Source of the DNA: Cryobacterium sp. PAMC25264
Lineage (GTDB): Bacteria > Actinomycetota > Actinomycetes > Actinomycetales > Microbacteriaceae
DNA length: 64,000 nt
Assembly (NCBI RefSeq): GCF_019443325.1
Contig: NZ_CP080383.1
Span: forward strand, 1,612,001-1,676,000
Direction of reading: 5' to 3'
A program made the position numbers and the translations under genes. The notes beneath the pieces were generated by a model. That model was not told where the DNA came from. It did not search any database and saw only the letters and a list, made by a program, of their open reading frames with translations. Below are positions 39,533 to 48,161 of this stretch, piece by piece; the first letter of the stretch is position 1, and each line of letters opens with the position of its first letter.

Positions 39533-40698
39533 TACTTGGCGTCTCCTGCTCCGGCGGCCGCGTGCGCGACAACCACATCCCTGAACCTGTCGAAAAGATA
39601 GTTGGCGTCGTGCGGGCCGGCCGCGGACTCCGGGTGGTATTGCACCGAGAATGCCGGGATGTCCAGGCATCTGATGCCCTCGACGACCTGGTCGTTGAGG
39701 CTGTAGTGGCTCACTTCCACCCGGCCGAAGCCGGTGCGGGACTCGCTGATGCCCTCGATGGGCATGTCCACGGCGAAGCCGTGGTTCTGCGAGGTGATCT
39801 CGACCCGGCCGGTGGCCTTGTCGAGCACCGGCTGGTTGATGCCGCGATGGCCGAAGGGCAGCTTGTAGGTGCTGAAGCCGAGGGCCCGGCCGAGCAGCTG
39901 GTTGCCGAAGCAGATGCCGAAGTACGGCACCCCGGCGCGCAGGACCTCCTGCAGGAGGGTGACGTGGGCGTCGCTGGCGGCGGGGTCGCCGGGGCCGTTC
40001 GAGAAGAACAGGGCGGACGGGTTGAGCGAGAGCACGTGCTCGGCGGTGACCGACTGGGGCAGCACGAACACCTCGAAGCCCCGCTCGGCGAGGTAGGTGA
40101 GGGTGGATGTCTTCACGCCGAGGTCGAGCACGGCGACGGAGCCGATGCGCTCACCCTGCGCGGGCAGGGAGTAGGGCTCGACGGTGGAGACCTCGTCGGA
40201 GAGGTTGCGGCCGCGCATGCTGGCGCCGCCGCGGACGAGTTCGAGCTGTTCGCCCTCGGAGATGTCGTAGCTCTCGCCCGAGAAGATGCCGCTGCGCATG
40301 GCGCCGAGTGACCGGATGTGCCGGGTGATCGCGCGGGTGTCGATGCCGCTGATGCCTACGACGCCGTTGGACTCGAGGTCGGTGTCGAGGCTGCGCTGGG
40401 AGCGGAAGTTGGAGGGCGTGCGGGCGGGCTCGCGCACCACGAAGCCGGAAACCCAGATGCGGGAGGACTCCATGTCTTCGTCGTTGGCTCCCGTGTTGCC
40501 GATGTGCGGGGCCGTCATGAGGACGATCTGACCGGCGTAGGACGGGTCGGTGAGGGTCTCCTGGTAACCGGTCATGCCGGTGGCGAAGACGATCTCACCG
40601 AGGGTCTGGCCACGGCTGCCGTAGGCGCGTCCCACGTAGCGGCTGCCATCTTCGAGGACGAGCACGGCCGGGGCCGGTGTGTTTGTTGGGTAGCTCAC
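39532..40698 (-). CDS. carA: carbamoyl phosphate synthase small subunit
   Basis: CarA is the glutaminase subunit that supplies ammonia to CarB. The 388-residue protein has the N-terminal small-subunit domain ([34 protein letters not shown]) and a class I amidotransferase domain with the nucleophile in [17 protein letters not shown] and the His-Glu pair in [12 protein letters not shown]. It lies three bases after the PH-like membrane protein gene. Confidence 0.98.
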   Translation of the reverse strand: MSYPTNTPAPAVLVLEDGSRYVGRAYGSRGQTLGEIVFATGMTGYQETLTDPSYAGQIVLMTAPHIGNTGANDEDMESSRIWVSGFVVREPARTPSNFRSQRSLDTDLESNGVVGISGIDTRAITRHIRSLGAMRSGIFSGESYDISEGEQLELVRGGASMRGRNLSDEVSTVEPYSLPAQGERIGSVAVLDLGVKTSTLTYLAERGFEVFVLPQSVTAEHVLSLNPSALFFSNGPGDPAASDAHVTLLQEVLRAGVPYFGICFGNQLLGRALGFSTYKLPFGHRGINQPVLDKATGRVEITSQNHGFAVDMPIEGISESRTGFGRVEVSHYSLNDQVVEGIRCLDIPAFSVQYHPESAAGPHDANYLFDRFRDVVVAHAAAGAGDAK

Positions 40699-40701
40699 GG
40701 G

Positions 40702-41292
40702 CTACACCTCACTTTCTTCGGTGCCGAATGCAGTACTGCCGGGGGTGCCAGTGGCACGCCCGGTGAGAGTGGTGATGGCCTCGCTGATCGCGGTGCGATC
40801 GGCGGGGTCGCTGAAACGGAAGTAGCTGTCGACGCTGACGGGGGCGTCCGGGGCTGCGGTGCCGGCCGGACCGTTCTGGCCGTCCGTACGGTTCAACCGC
40901 CAGCCGAGCAGCAACAGCCCGCCGGGTTCGACGGCGCGGTCGATGGCCCAGGTGGCGTGGGTGACGAGCTCAACGGCATCCGCGGGGATGAAGAGTGCCG
41001 CAGAGCCCGCGAGCTCGAGGAGCACGCCCTGTTCGGTGACGGACACTCCCCCGCGCGCCCGGAAGCCGAGCCCGGGGATGTTGAGGCGCTCAAGCGGCTG
41101 GTCCCTGGGCGTCGTGGCCACGTAGAGGGCCGCGGCCGAGGCGAGCTCGCGGCTGCTGGCAGCCGGCTGCGGGTAGCCGGCGGGCAGGGCGGCATCCCGG
41201 CGGCTGCGGCGGCGCCAGGAGCGCAGCATCAGCAGCAGCACGACGACCAGGACCAGCGCGGTGATGAGCGTCGCGACGGTGCGGCTACTCAT
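40702..41292 (-). CDS. pyr-operon membrane protein with PH-like domain
   Basis: A protein of about 196 residues with one N-terminal membrane segment (TLITALVLVVVLLLMLRSW), a basic RRRSRR stop-transfer stretch, and a soluble C-terminal domain that resembles the PH-like domain of the membrane proteins found between pyrC and carA in Actinobacteria. Its function is unknown. ATG at 41292 is chosen because GGAG precedes it and it overlaps the pyrC end by eight bases; an ATG at 41316 is possible. Location inside the operon suggests a role tied to pyrimidine synthesis, but nothing in the sequence shows one. Confidence 0.8.
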   Translation of the reverse strand: MSSRTVATLITALVLVVVLLLMLRSWRRRSRRDAALPAGYPQPAASSRELASAAALYVATTPRDQPLERLNIPGLGFRARGGVSVTEQGVLLELAGSAALFIPADAVELVTHATWAIDRAVEPGGLLLLGWRLNRTDGQNGPAGTAAPDAPVSVDSYFRFSDPADRTAISEAITTLTGRATGTPGSTAFGTEESEV

Positions 41293-42630
41293 GCGCGCTC
41301 CGTGCCGCGTGGACATCGGCCGGGCTACGGAGCACACCATCCAGGACGGTGGCGTAGCCGTTGTGGAACGTCGCCATCACCTGTCCGGGCAGGGTCATCT
41401 CGAGGTAGGGCGAGTTGATGCCCTTGCCCACGAGGTTCTCGCGGCCGAAGACCCGGCGGGCGTTCGGGTCGTACAGGGTGATCTCGGCGGCAGAGCCGAC
41501 CGTGAGCTGACCGGTGTGACCGGAGATCCGGCCGATGCGCGCCGGCGTGGTGGAGAATACCCGGACCAGATCGGCCCAGTTCAGGTAGCCCGACTCGACC
41601 ACGGAGGCGTGGGCCACGGAGAGGGCGGATTCGAGCCCGACCATCCCGTTGGCGGCGGCATCCCACTCGCAGTCCTTGGACTCGGTGGGGTGCGGTGCGT
41701 GGTCGGTGGCGATGATGTCGATGGTGCCGTCGGCCAGGCCCTGGCGCAGCGCGTCCACGTCTTCCCGACGGCGGAGCGGCGGGTTGACCTTGTACCGGGC
41801 GTCGTAACCGGCGACCAGTTCCTCGGTGAGCAGCAGGTGGTGGGGGGTGACCTCGGCGGTGACGTTGATGCCCGGGCCTTGGCCCAGCGCACCACGTCGA
41901 CGGCCCCGGCGGTGGAGACGTGGCAGACGTGCAACCGGGAGCCGACGTGTTCGGCCAACAGCACGTCGCGGGCGATGATCGATTCCTCGGCCACGGCCGG
42001 CCAGCCGGTGAGTCCGAGCTCGCCGGACAGGGCACCCTCGTTCATCTGGGCGCCGACGGTGAGGCGCGGTTCCTGGGAGTGCTGCGCGACGACGCCGTCG
42101 AAGGCCTTGACGTACTCGAGGGCCCTGCGCATGAGCAGGGGGTCGGAGACGCAGAATCCGTCGTCGGAGAAGACGCGCACCTGGGCGCGGCTGGCCGCCA
42201 TGGCGCCGAGTTCGGCGAGTCGGTCACCTGCCAGACCGACGGTGACGGCTCCGATGGGCTGCACGGTGACGTAGCCGGCCCGCTCGCCGAGCGCGAGGAC
42301 CTGCTCGACGACGCCGGCGGTGTCCTGTACCGGCGAGGTGTTGGCCATGGCGAACACCGTCGTGAAGCCGCCGATGGCCGCGGCCTGGCTTCCGGTGAGC
42401 ACGGTTTCGCTCTGCTCGTAACCGGGTTCACGGAGGTGGGTGTGCAGGTCGACCAGGCCGGGGAGGGCGATCAGGCCGTCGGCGTCGATCACGGTCGCAC
42501 CGGCATCCGAGAGTCCCAGGCCTGTTTCGGTGATGACACCGTCGGCCAGCAGCAGGTCAGTGCTGGTTCCGTCGCTGAGCTGGGCTCCGCGCAGGAGGTA
42601 GCGTTCGCTGGACATTCGTTCGCTCGACAT
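41285..42630 (-). CDS. pyrC: dihydroorotase, frameshifted in this sequence
   Basis: PyrC cyclises carbamoyl aspartate to dihydroorotate. The first frame carries the zinc motif DLHTHLREPGYEQSET, then FAMANTSPVQDT and the LHVCHVSTAGAVDVVRWAKA segment. It then loses frame at the C run at 41871-41873. The rest continues in another frame with DALRQGLADGTIDIIATDHAPH (metal aspartate), and ends with YATVLDG near the C-terminus. One added base yields 448 residues, the family length. ATG at 42630 directly follows the pyrB stop. The first ten residues are a tandem MSSER-MSSER. The break is more likely a sequence error than a mutation, since pyrC sits in an otherwise intact operon. Confidence 0.9.
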
Positions 42631-43581
42631 TCAGTGATCCTCTCGGTCGCCCGATAACAGCAAGTACAACGCCGCCATGCGCACGGAGACCCCGTTTGCG
42701 ACCTGTTCGCGCACGGTGGACCGTTCAGAGTCTGCCGCGGCGGAGGAGATCTCCAGGCCGCGGTTCATCGGTCCGGGGTGCATGACAATGCTATGCGACG
42801 ACAGCCGGGCGAAGCGCTCGTCGTCCAGGCCCCAGCGGCGGGAGTACTCGCGGCTGTTTGGGAAGAACGCGGCGTTCATCCGTTCGGCCTGGATGCGCAG
42901 CATCATGACGACATCGGGGCCGGCATCGATGGCGGCGTCCAGGTCGTAGCCGATGGTGGCGGGCCAGGCGGAGGTGTCCGCCGGCACCAGCGTGGGCGGG
43001 GCGATGAAGGTGACCTGGGCGCCCAGGGTGTTCAGCAGCCACAGGTTGGAGCGGGCGACGCGGGAGTGCAGGATATCGCCGACGATGGTGACGGTGACGC
43101 CGTCGAGGCCACGGCCGCGGGACGCGCTGCCGTGCAGGCGACGGCGGATGGTGAAGGCGTCGAGAAGCGCCTGAGTGGGGTGCTCGTGGGTGCCGTCGCC
43201 CGCGTTGATGATGCCGGCGTCGATCCAGCCGCTGCCGGCCAACACCTGCGGGCCGCCGGAGGCGGGGTGGCGGATGACGACGCCGTCGGCGCCCATCGCG
43301 GCCAGGGTCTGCGCGGTGTCCTTGAGGCTTTCGCCCTTGGAGACGCTGGACCCCTTGGCGCTGAAGTTGATCACGTCGGCGCTGAGGCGCTTGGCGGCGG
43401 CCTCGAACGAGATGCGGGTGCGGGTGGAGTCCTCGAAGAACAGGTTGACCACGGTCTTGCCGCGCAGGGTCGGAAGCTTCTTGACCTCGCGGTTGGCCAC
43501 ATCCGCCATGTCCTCGGCGATGTCGAGCAGGCCGATGGCCTCGTCACGGCTCAGTGCCTTGGTGGAGAGCAGGTGCTTCAC
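42631..43581 (-). CDS. pyrB: aspartate carbamoyltransferase catalytic subunit
   Basis: PyrB condenses carbamoyl phosphate with aspartate. The 316-residue protein has the carbamoyl-phosphate motif [12 protein letters not shown] (about 50-61), [17 protein letters not shown], and the [14 protein letters not shown] loop. No regulatory subunit gene (pyrI) is present, as usual in Actinobacteria. The ATG overlaps the pyrR stop by four bases, and the stop abuts pyrC. Confidence 0.98.
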   Translation of the reverse strand: MKHLLSTKALSRDEAIGLLDIAEDMADVANREVKKLPTLRGKTVVNLFFEDSTRTRISFEAAAKRLSADVINFSAKGSSVSKGESLKDTAQTLAAMGADGVVIRHPASGGPQVLAGSGWIDAGIINAGDGTHEHPTQALLDAFTIRRRLHGSASRGRGLDGVTVTIVGDILHSRVARSNLWLLNTLGAQVTFIAPPTLVPADTSAWPATIGYDLDAAIDAGPDVVMMLRIQAERMNAAFFPNSREYSRRWGLDDERFARLSSHSIVMHPGPMNRGLEISSAAADSERSTVREQVANGVSVRMAALYLLLSGDREDH

Positions 43582-44189
43582 CGGGTGCCCCCGTCGCTTG
43601 CTGCGCCGGTGTCGGTGCTGTCGCTGTCGCCAGGGCCACCGTCGCCGCCGTCGCTGCCGCTGTCGATGCTCACGAACTCGTCGCCGTCGATCTCGGTGAC
43701 GTGCACATTGATGCGTTCGTGGCTGGCGCTGGGGAGGTTTTTGCCCACGAAGTCGGCGCGGATCGGCAGCTCGCGGTGGCCGCGGTCCACGAGGACCGCG
43801 AGGCGCACCACACTGGGTCGGCCATGGTCGCCGAGGGCGTCGAGTGCGGCGCGGATGGTGCGGCCGGAGTAGAGCACGTCGTCGACGAGCACCACGGTGG
43901 CTCCGTCGATGCTGCCGGGCACCTGGGTGGGCGAGGGCGTGCGGGTGCGGGTGTGAGAGAGGTCGTCTCGGTACATCGTCACGTCGAGCGAACCGACCCG
44001 CACGGCTCCGGAGGTGGGCTCGATGCGTTGGATGGTCTCGGCGATTCGCCGGGCCAGGGCGACTCCCCTGGTGGGGATGCCCAGAATGACCAGGTTCTCC
44101 GCACCTCGATTGGACTCCAGGATCTCGTGAGAGATCCGAGTCAACGCGCGGGTGATGTCAGCCTGGGTGAGCACAGTGCGCTCCGTCAA
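43578..44189 (-). CDS. pyrR: pyrimidine regulator PyrR / uracil phosphoribosyltransferase-like
   Basis: PyrR senses UMP and represses the pyr operon by binding its mRNA leader; many homologues also have uracil phosphoribosyltransferase activity. The 203-residue protein has the PRPP-binding motif [19 protein letters not shown] and the conserved [13 protein letters not shown] and [16 protein letters not shown] segments. The last 30 residues are a low-complexity G/S/D tail. The start is TTG at 44189, five bases after AGGAGG, and a hairpin lies just upstream, fitting translational control. It heads the pyr operon. Confidence 0.96.
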   Translation of the reverse strand: MTERTVLTQADITRALTRISHEILESNRGAENLVILGIPTRGVALARRIAETIQRIEPTSGAVRVGSLDVTMYRDDLSHTRTRTPSPTQVPGSIDGATVVLVDDVLYSGRTIRAALDALGDHGRPSVVRLAVLVDRGHRELPIRADFVGKNLPSASHERINVHVTEIDGDEFVSIDSGSDGGDGGPGDSDSTDTGAASDGGTR

Positions 44190-44219
44190 ACCAACCTCCT
44201 TTCCCGTCTCACAGGACGG
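44190..44219 (-). promoter_or_regulatory. PyrR-binding leader hairpin and ribosome site of pyrR
   Basis: On the minus strand ccgtc-ctgtga-gacgg (44204-44219) is followed by gaaaggagg, the pyrR ribosome site, five bases before TTG. Stem-loops with a GA-rich loop next to the ribosome site are the known PyrR targets of mycobacterial pyr leaders. Binding would block translation of pyrR and coupled genes. Confidence 0.6.
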
Positions 44220-44248
44220 CTCTTAAAGTAGGTCTTAATACCTCATGT

Positions 44249-44254
44249 ACCCTA
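44249..44254 (-). promoter_or_regulatory. candidate pyr operon -10 element
   Basis: TAGGGT on the minus strand would start transcription near 44242 and give a leader of about 53 bases that holds the PyrR hairpin. No clear -35 was seen. Confidence 0.45.
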
Positions 44255-44344
44255 GCATCCCCGCCCCACCCCTCCCGCGAACTGTGACTTAAGCACCCAA
44301 AACTCCCGAATTCTGGGGCTTTTCTCACAGGTCGCGGATGCGTG

Positions 44345-44750
44345 TGGGTGGCACCACCGCCCGCTCCGGACGATGGTGAGAACTCACCGTCGCCCACTCT
44401 GGACGATCAGGTCCGGGCCGATCAGGCCCGCGCGTCCCAGTGCAGCCGCTGGAAAGACCACGAGGTCGCCCGGCGCACCATCCTGAGTGAGACCGCGTGC
44501 CTGACCCGCACCGCCGAACGCACCATCGATCGGCAGTTGGAGCAGGCACGCTACCTGTGCGAAGCCCACCACCGTCTCAAATACCTCTCGACCTGGCAGG
44601 TGCGACACGAGAATGGCGGGGTGCTGGTCTGGCCCTCATCCGGCACACCCAGCTACCGCACCGACCCCGCCAACCCGGTGGGGCCACCCCGGCCCCTGCC
44701 GCCGGTTGTCGGACCCCGGAAACGGAGACGCCCCGTCAAGGACAGCGATC
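44345..44750 (+). pseudogene. remnant of a DUF222/HNH endonuclease gene (3' part)
   Basis: In one plus-strand frame the segment RTIDRQ (about 44515) to YLCEAHHRLKYLSTWQV, then GGVLVWPS and DPANPVGPP, matches the C-terminal HNH region of DUF222-type proteins (typical pattern: cysteines, DHT.D..GG.T...NL..LC..HH.LKH, then W.V...GGVL.W.SP.G). The GGxT-loop residues and the first cysteines are lost or scrambled, there is no DUF222 domain upstream, and no ribosome site precedes the frame. These genes are frequent and repetitive in Microbacteriaceae. It is judged a decayed 3' fragment. The chance open frame runs on to 45262 opposite the DsbA-like gene, but that part has no meaning. Confidence 0.65.
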
Positions 44751-44917
44751 TCACTCCGAGACCCCGGTCAACCCCACAGCCGGCACCGCGCGTGTCGGAC
44801 AACCCACCCTTCCGACCACCGGCCGCACGACGAGCCACGAGGTCAGGACAAGCACAACCGACGAGGTGCGGAATTTCCGCGCAGATCTCGTTCGACTGCC
44901 GGGATCCTTCTGGTTGC

Positions 44918-45910
44918 TTAGGACGTGGCGCCGAGAACGAAGTCGGCGAACGCCTGTGGGTCGTCGATGGCTCCCAGGTACTGACGCCCGTCGACGAGGG
45001 CGGTCGGCGTGCCCTGCAGCGAGGGCAGGTCGGACCCGGGGATCGGGCCGTTCAGGGCGTTGTCGGTGTTCTGCTGCGACCAGGCCAGGTAGCGACCGCT
45101 CGTGACGCAATCGCTGATCGAGTCCGCGCCCACGGACAGGGCGATGAGCTCGTCGTCGGTGAGCCCGGTGGTTCCCTCGATGGGCTGGTCGCCGAACAGG
45201 GCGGTGAGATAGTCCAGCGTCGAATCCGGGTTGGTCGCGGCCACGCACGTGAGAGCGGCTGACGCCCGCGACGAGTACTCGCTGCCCGCGGATGCCTGGT
45301 CGAGGAAGGTGAGAGCGTGCAGGCGCAGCGTGATGGCGCCGTTGTCGACGAGGGCGGCGAGGGTGGCTCCGTTCGCGGCGTCGAACTGGCCGCAGTAGGG
45401 GCACATCGGGTCGATGTAGAGGTCCACGACGGTGTCGCCGGTACCCACCAGGAGATAGCCGTCATCGAGGTAGGCGGCGCCGACCTGTCCGGCGACGATG
45501 CTCGACGAGGGGCCGGTGTTGCCGGTGTTGCCGTTGATTCCACCGAGGACCCCGAACAGCGTGCTGAAAAGCGCGGTGAAGGTGAGGGCCAGCACCAGAA
45601 TCAGGGTCGTGATCCCGATTCCGATGTAGCCGAGCACCAGTCCGGCGATCGCCAGGTTGCGGCCCCCCTCGCCCGTGCGCTTCACCTGGGCCAGGGCGAT
45701 GTGCCCGGTGATCACGGCAGCGAGAGAACAGCAGAACCCGGTGACCAGCGAGACGATGGCGAGGGTGTTGGTGCGGGGCGGGATGGCCGGCACGTAGGAG
45801 GCTCCGAGGTATGTCACCGGTTGATTGCCGCCGCCGGTGTACCCGGCTTGGGCGTCTGCCTGGGCAGCGCGTTCAGCGCCAGTCTGTTGCGGATCAGTGT
45901 GCTCGGTCAT
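44918..45910 (-). CDS. DUF4190 and DsbA-like thioredoxin fusion, membrane-anchored
   Basis: A 330-residue protein. Residues 1-40 are Q/A/G/T-rich and cytoplasmic. A DUF4190 unit with two membrane segments follows (NTLAIVSLVTGFCCSLAAVITGHIALAQVKR..., about 45-120), then a short linker. The C-terminal domain (about 155-330) is a DsbA-type thioredoxin fold with the redox motif MCPYCGQF and a cis-proline-type LQGTPTALVDG. It should sit outside the membrane as a thiol-disulfide enzyme. ATG at 45910 is chosen for GGGGAG just upstream. A DsbB/VKOR partner is not in the window. The gene stands between the pyr and nusB groups, on its own. Confidence 0.88.
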   Translation of the reverse strand: MTEHTDPQQTGAERAAQADAQAGYTGGGNQPVTYLGASYVPAIPPRTNTLAIVSLVTGFCCSLAAVITGHIALAQVKRTGEGGRNLAIAGLVLGYIGIGITTLILVLALTFTALFSTLFGVLGGINGNTGNTGPSSSIVAGQVGAAYLDDGYLLVGTGDTVVDLYIDPMCPYCGQFDAANGATLAALVDNGAITLRLHALTFLDQASAGSEYSSRASAALTCVAATNPDSTLDYLTALFGDQPIEGTTGLTDDELIALSVGADSISDCVTSGRYLAWSQQNTDNALNGPIPGSDLPSLQGTPTALVDGRQYLGAIDDPQAFADFVLGATS

Positions 45911-45927
45911 GGTCTCCCCTCGTATGT

Positions 45928-45957
45928 CCGGACCGGCCGCGATAGCGGCCGGTCCGG
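45928..45957 (-). terminator. hairpin after nusB
   Basis: A perfect 13-bp stem (ccggaccggccgc and its complement) with loop gata lies 78 bases beyond the nusB stop and 18 bases before the DsbA-like start. It probably ends the aroQ-efp-nusB transcript. Confidence 0.7.
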
Positions 45958-46034
45958 CAGTGCGCTTCACGTGACGTGCCGTCACCCACCCGCCGTTCCC
46001 GCCGCGGGCGATCGAGCCTTCTGGACGGACGGTT

Positions 46035-46454
46035 CTAAACGGACGGAGCCGTCTGGGCGATCCGGCCGAGCAGTCCGTTGACGAACCCGGCGGAGTCATC
46101 CGTCGAGAGGACCTTGGCGGCCTCGACGGCTTCGTCGATCGCGACGGCGTGCGGCACGGCGTCGTTGTACAGGATCTCCCAGATGCCGATACGCAGGATG
46201 GCCCGGTCGATCGTGGGCATCCGCGAGAGCGTCCAGCCCTGCGAGTACGTCTCGATCAGTTCGTCGATCTCGTCGCGGTGGTCGACCACGCCGTCCACGA
46301 TGTCCCTGGCGTACAGCCACGACGCCATGCGGGCGGGTTCACTCGCGGCACGTTCGGCTTCCATCGCCAGCGACTGCTGAATCGTCGACTGGCGGATGTC
46401 CGCGGCGTACAGGATGTCGATCGCGCGCTTGCGCGCCTTGGTTCGGGCGCTCAC
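46035..46454 (-). CDS. nusB: transcription antitermination factor NusB
   Basis: NusB binds boxA RNA with NusE and helps rRNA transcription resist termination. The 139-residue all-helical protein has the family start ARTKARKRAIDILYAADIR and the C-terminal IDRAILRIGIWEILY and DEAVEAAKVLSTDDSAGFVNGLL segments. Its GTG overlaps the efp stop by one base, a coupling found throughout Actinobacteria. Confidence 0.97.
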   Translation of the reverse strand: MSARTKARKRAIDILYAADIRQSTIQQSLAMEAERAASEPARMASWLYARDIVDGVVDHRDEIDELIETYSQGWTLSRMPTIDRAILRIGIWEILYNDAVPHAVAIDEAVEAAKVLSTDDSAGFVNGLLGRIAQTAPSV

Positions 46455-47014
46455 TAGTTGACGCGGCCGAGGTAGTCACCGGTGCGGGTGTCGACCTTGA
46501 CCTTGGTGCCCTGCTCGAGGAACAGCGGCACCTGGATCTGGTACCCGGTTTCAACGGTGGCGGGCTTGGTGCCGCCGGTGGAGCGGTCGCCCTGCAGGCC
46601 CGGCTCGGTGTAGGTGATTTCGAGGGTCACGGAGGCAGGCAGCTCGACGTAGAGCGGGTTGCCGTCGTGCAGCGCGACAGTCACGGCCTGGTTCTCCAGC
46701 ATGAAGTTGGCGGCGTCGCCGACCACGGTGGAGGACACGGTGAGCTGGTCGTAGTCCGCGACGTCCATGAAGACGTAGGAGTCGCCATCCGCGTAGAGGT
46801 ACTGGAAGTCGCGGCGGTCGACGTTCTCGGTCTCGATCTTCGCGCCGGCGTTGAAGGTGCGGTCGACCGTCTTGCCGGTGACGACGTTCTTCAGCTTGGT
46901 GCGCACGAAGGCGCCACCCTTGCCGGGCTTGACGTGCTGGAACTCGATGACGGCCCACAGCTGCTTGTCGATGTTGAGGACGACGCCATTTCGAATGTCG
47001 GCGGTAGATGCCAT
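46454..47014 (-). CDS. efp: translation elongation factor P
   Basis: EF-P relieves ribosome stalling at polyproline sequences. The 186-residue, three-domain protein has the loop [12 protein letters not shown] with Lys32 at the tip, and the C-terminal signature [30 protein letters not shown]. The ATG at 47014 gives the family start [10 protein letters not shown]; a TTG eight codons earlier is less likely. The lysine-modification enzymes known from E. coli are not nearby. The gene lies in the order aroQ-efp-nusB. Confidence 0.97.
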   Translation of the reverse strand: MASTADIRNGVVLNIDKQLWAVIEFQHVKPGKGGAFVRTKLKNVVTGKTVDRTFNAGAKIETENVDRRDFQYLYADGDSYVFMDVADYDQLTVSSTVVGDAANFMLENQAVTVALHDGNPLYVELPASVTLEITYTEPGLQGDRSTGGTKPATVETGYQIQVPLFLEQGTKVKVDTRTGDYLGRVN

Positions 47015-47125
47015 GAAGAGGTGTTCCGTTCGATTCAATTGGGAAGGTGCATGGCCACAGGCCTCAGACGAGTGTAGCCGACACGCCGGGAATGGCCGAT
47101 TCGAAACCGGCCGGTGGCTTCAGGC

Positions 47126-47563
47126 TCAGCCGAGCCGGACGATGTAGTCCACGGCCAGTCGGTAGGAATCGAAGCCGAAGCCGGCGATGACGCCGGTGGC
47201 CACGGCGCTGACCACGCTCGTGTGCCGGAAGGTTTCGCGGGCGTGCGGGTTGGAGATGTGTACCTCGACGAGCGGGATCCCCGCCTTGGTGACCAGGGCC
47301 GCGGCGTCGCGCAACGCGTAGCTGTAATGCGTGAACGCGGCGGGGTTCAGCACCACGGGGGTTCCGGTGTCCACGGCCTCGTAGAGCCAGTGGATGAGTT
47401 CGGCCTCGTCGTCGGTCTGACGGAGGTCCACGGTGACGTCGTCAGGGGTGGCCGCGGAGAGCAGCGCACGCAGGTCGTCGAGGTTGGCGGACCCGTAGAC
47501 ATCCGGTTCACGGCTGCCGAGGCGGCCGAGGTTGGGACCGTTCAGGACGAGGACTGTGCGCAT
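47126..47563 (-). CDS. aroQ: 3-dehydroquinate dehydratase, type II
   Basis: AroQ removes water from 3-dehydroquinate in the shikimate pathway. The 145-residue size and the motifs VLVLNGPNLGRLGSREPDVYG (catalytic arginine and tyrosine region), LNPAAFTHYSYALRDA and EVHISNPHARETFRHTSVVS mark the dodecameric type II enzyme. ATG at 47563 has TAGGCT exactly six bases upstream and no Shine-Dalgarno, so it is probably leaderless. The other shikimate genes aroE, aroC, aroK and aroB lie 5-9 kb away. Confidence 0.97.
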   Translation of the reverse strand: MRTVLVLNGPNLGRLGSREPDVYGSANLDDLRALLSAATPDDVTVDLRQTDDEAELIHWLYEAVDTGTPVVLNPAAFTHYSYALRDAAALVTKAGIPLVEVHISNPHARETFRHTSVVSAVATGVIAGFGFDSYRLAVDYIVRLG

Positions 47564-47569
47564 GCACCC

Positions 47570-47575
47570 AGCCTA
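47570..47575 (-). promoter_or_regulatory. aroQ -10 element, leaderless type
   Basis: TAGGCT on the minus strand, six bases before the aroQ ATG; it is identical in hexamer and spacing to those before polA and the DUF885 gene. Confidence 0.55.
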
Positions 47576-47606
47576 GGCCCGGCGCGCGGCCCGGCCTGTT
47601 GCAGGG

Positions 47607-48059
47607 TCAATCGGCGAAGGACTCCATCAGCTCCGAACGGATGATGAAGCGGACCCCGCGCGGAGCCTCGGCCGAGAATCCCCCGCCGCGACCGGGCACG
47701 GTGTCGATCAGCAAAGCGGTGTGGCTCCAGTACGCGAACTGTTCGGCGGAGATCCAGAAGTCGATGACCTGCTCGGGGCCACCGGCCGGCGCGATGTCCA
47801 ACCGGCCGAGCAGGACGTCCTGATCGGAGGTGATGAACTCCCCCGCAGGGAAGCACATGGGTGAGCTCCCGTCGCAACATCCGCCGGACTGGTGGAACAT
47901 GAGCGGTCCGTGTTCCTCCCAGAGGCTGCGCAGCAGATCGACCGTGGCCGGGGTGAGCGCCACCCGTGACCGGGTCTCGCCGGGGATGGTGATGGTGCCT
48001 TCGACGGCGCTGGCGGGCGTGGGCGGCGCATCGGGTTCGGGCGCGATGAGGTCGGTCAT
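47607..48059 (-). CDS. DUF779 domain-containing protein
   Basis: This 150-residue protein has the DUF779 core, seen as LMFHQSGGCCDGSSPMCFPAGEF with paired cysteines that may bind metal, then VLLGRLDI and FWISAEQFAYWSHT and a C-terminal GGGFSAEAPRGVRFIIRS. DUF779 proteins are regularly encoded next to aldehyde dehydrogenases in Actinobacteria and Proteobacteria; their activity is not known. GGAGG precedes the ATG at 48059. It lies 102 bases after the aldehyde dehydrogenase gene and is probably cotranscribed with it. Confidence 0.9.
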   Translation of the reverse strand: MTDLIAPEPDAPPTPASAVEGTITIPGETRSRVALTPATVDLLRSLWEEHGPLMFHQSGGCCDGSSPMCFPAGEFITSDQDVLLGRLDIAPAGGPEQVIDFWISAEQFAYWSHTALLIDTVPGRGGGFSAEAPRGVRFIIRSELMESFAD

Positions 48060-48161
48060 CAGGGGTCCCTCCGGAGGTGGTGCGTGCTGGGGGTGTGGGC
48101 GGGTGGTGGTGCCGACCGGGATGGTCTTCGGGTGGCCGTCCGGCCGGCACCGGGGTGTGGC

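Larger units (their letters stand above)
44190..44917. other. 728-base gap between pyrR and the DsbA-like gene
   Basis: The first 70 bases are the pyr leader and promoter. Bases 44345-44750 hold the HNH endonuclease remnant on the plus strand. The remaining stretch to 44917 shows no credible gene on either strand. Confidence 0.7.

Noticed and set aside
36269..39601. Very long open frame (over 1100 codons) on the plus strand opposite carB
   Set aside because: It is the mirror of a highly expressed, GC-rich gene with strong third-position bias. Its translation is dominated by D, G, E, V, L and H without any known domain, and it has no ribosome site.
44342..45262. Whole plus-strand open frame treated as an intact gene
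   Set aside because: Only its first part resembles HNH proteins and it lacks the DUF222 domain, ribosome site and key residues. The second half overlaps the well-supported DsbA-like gene.
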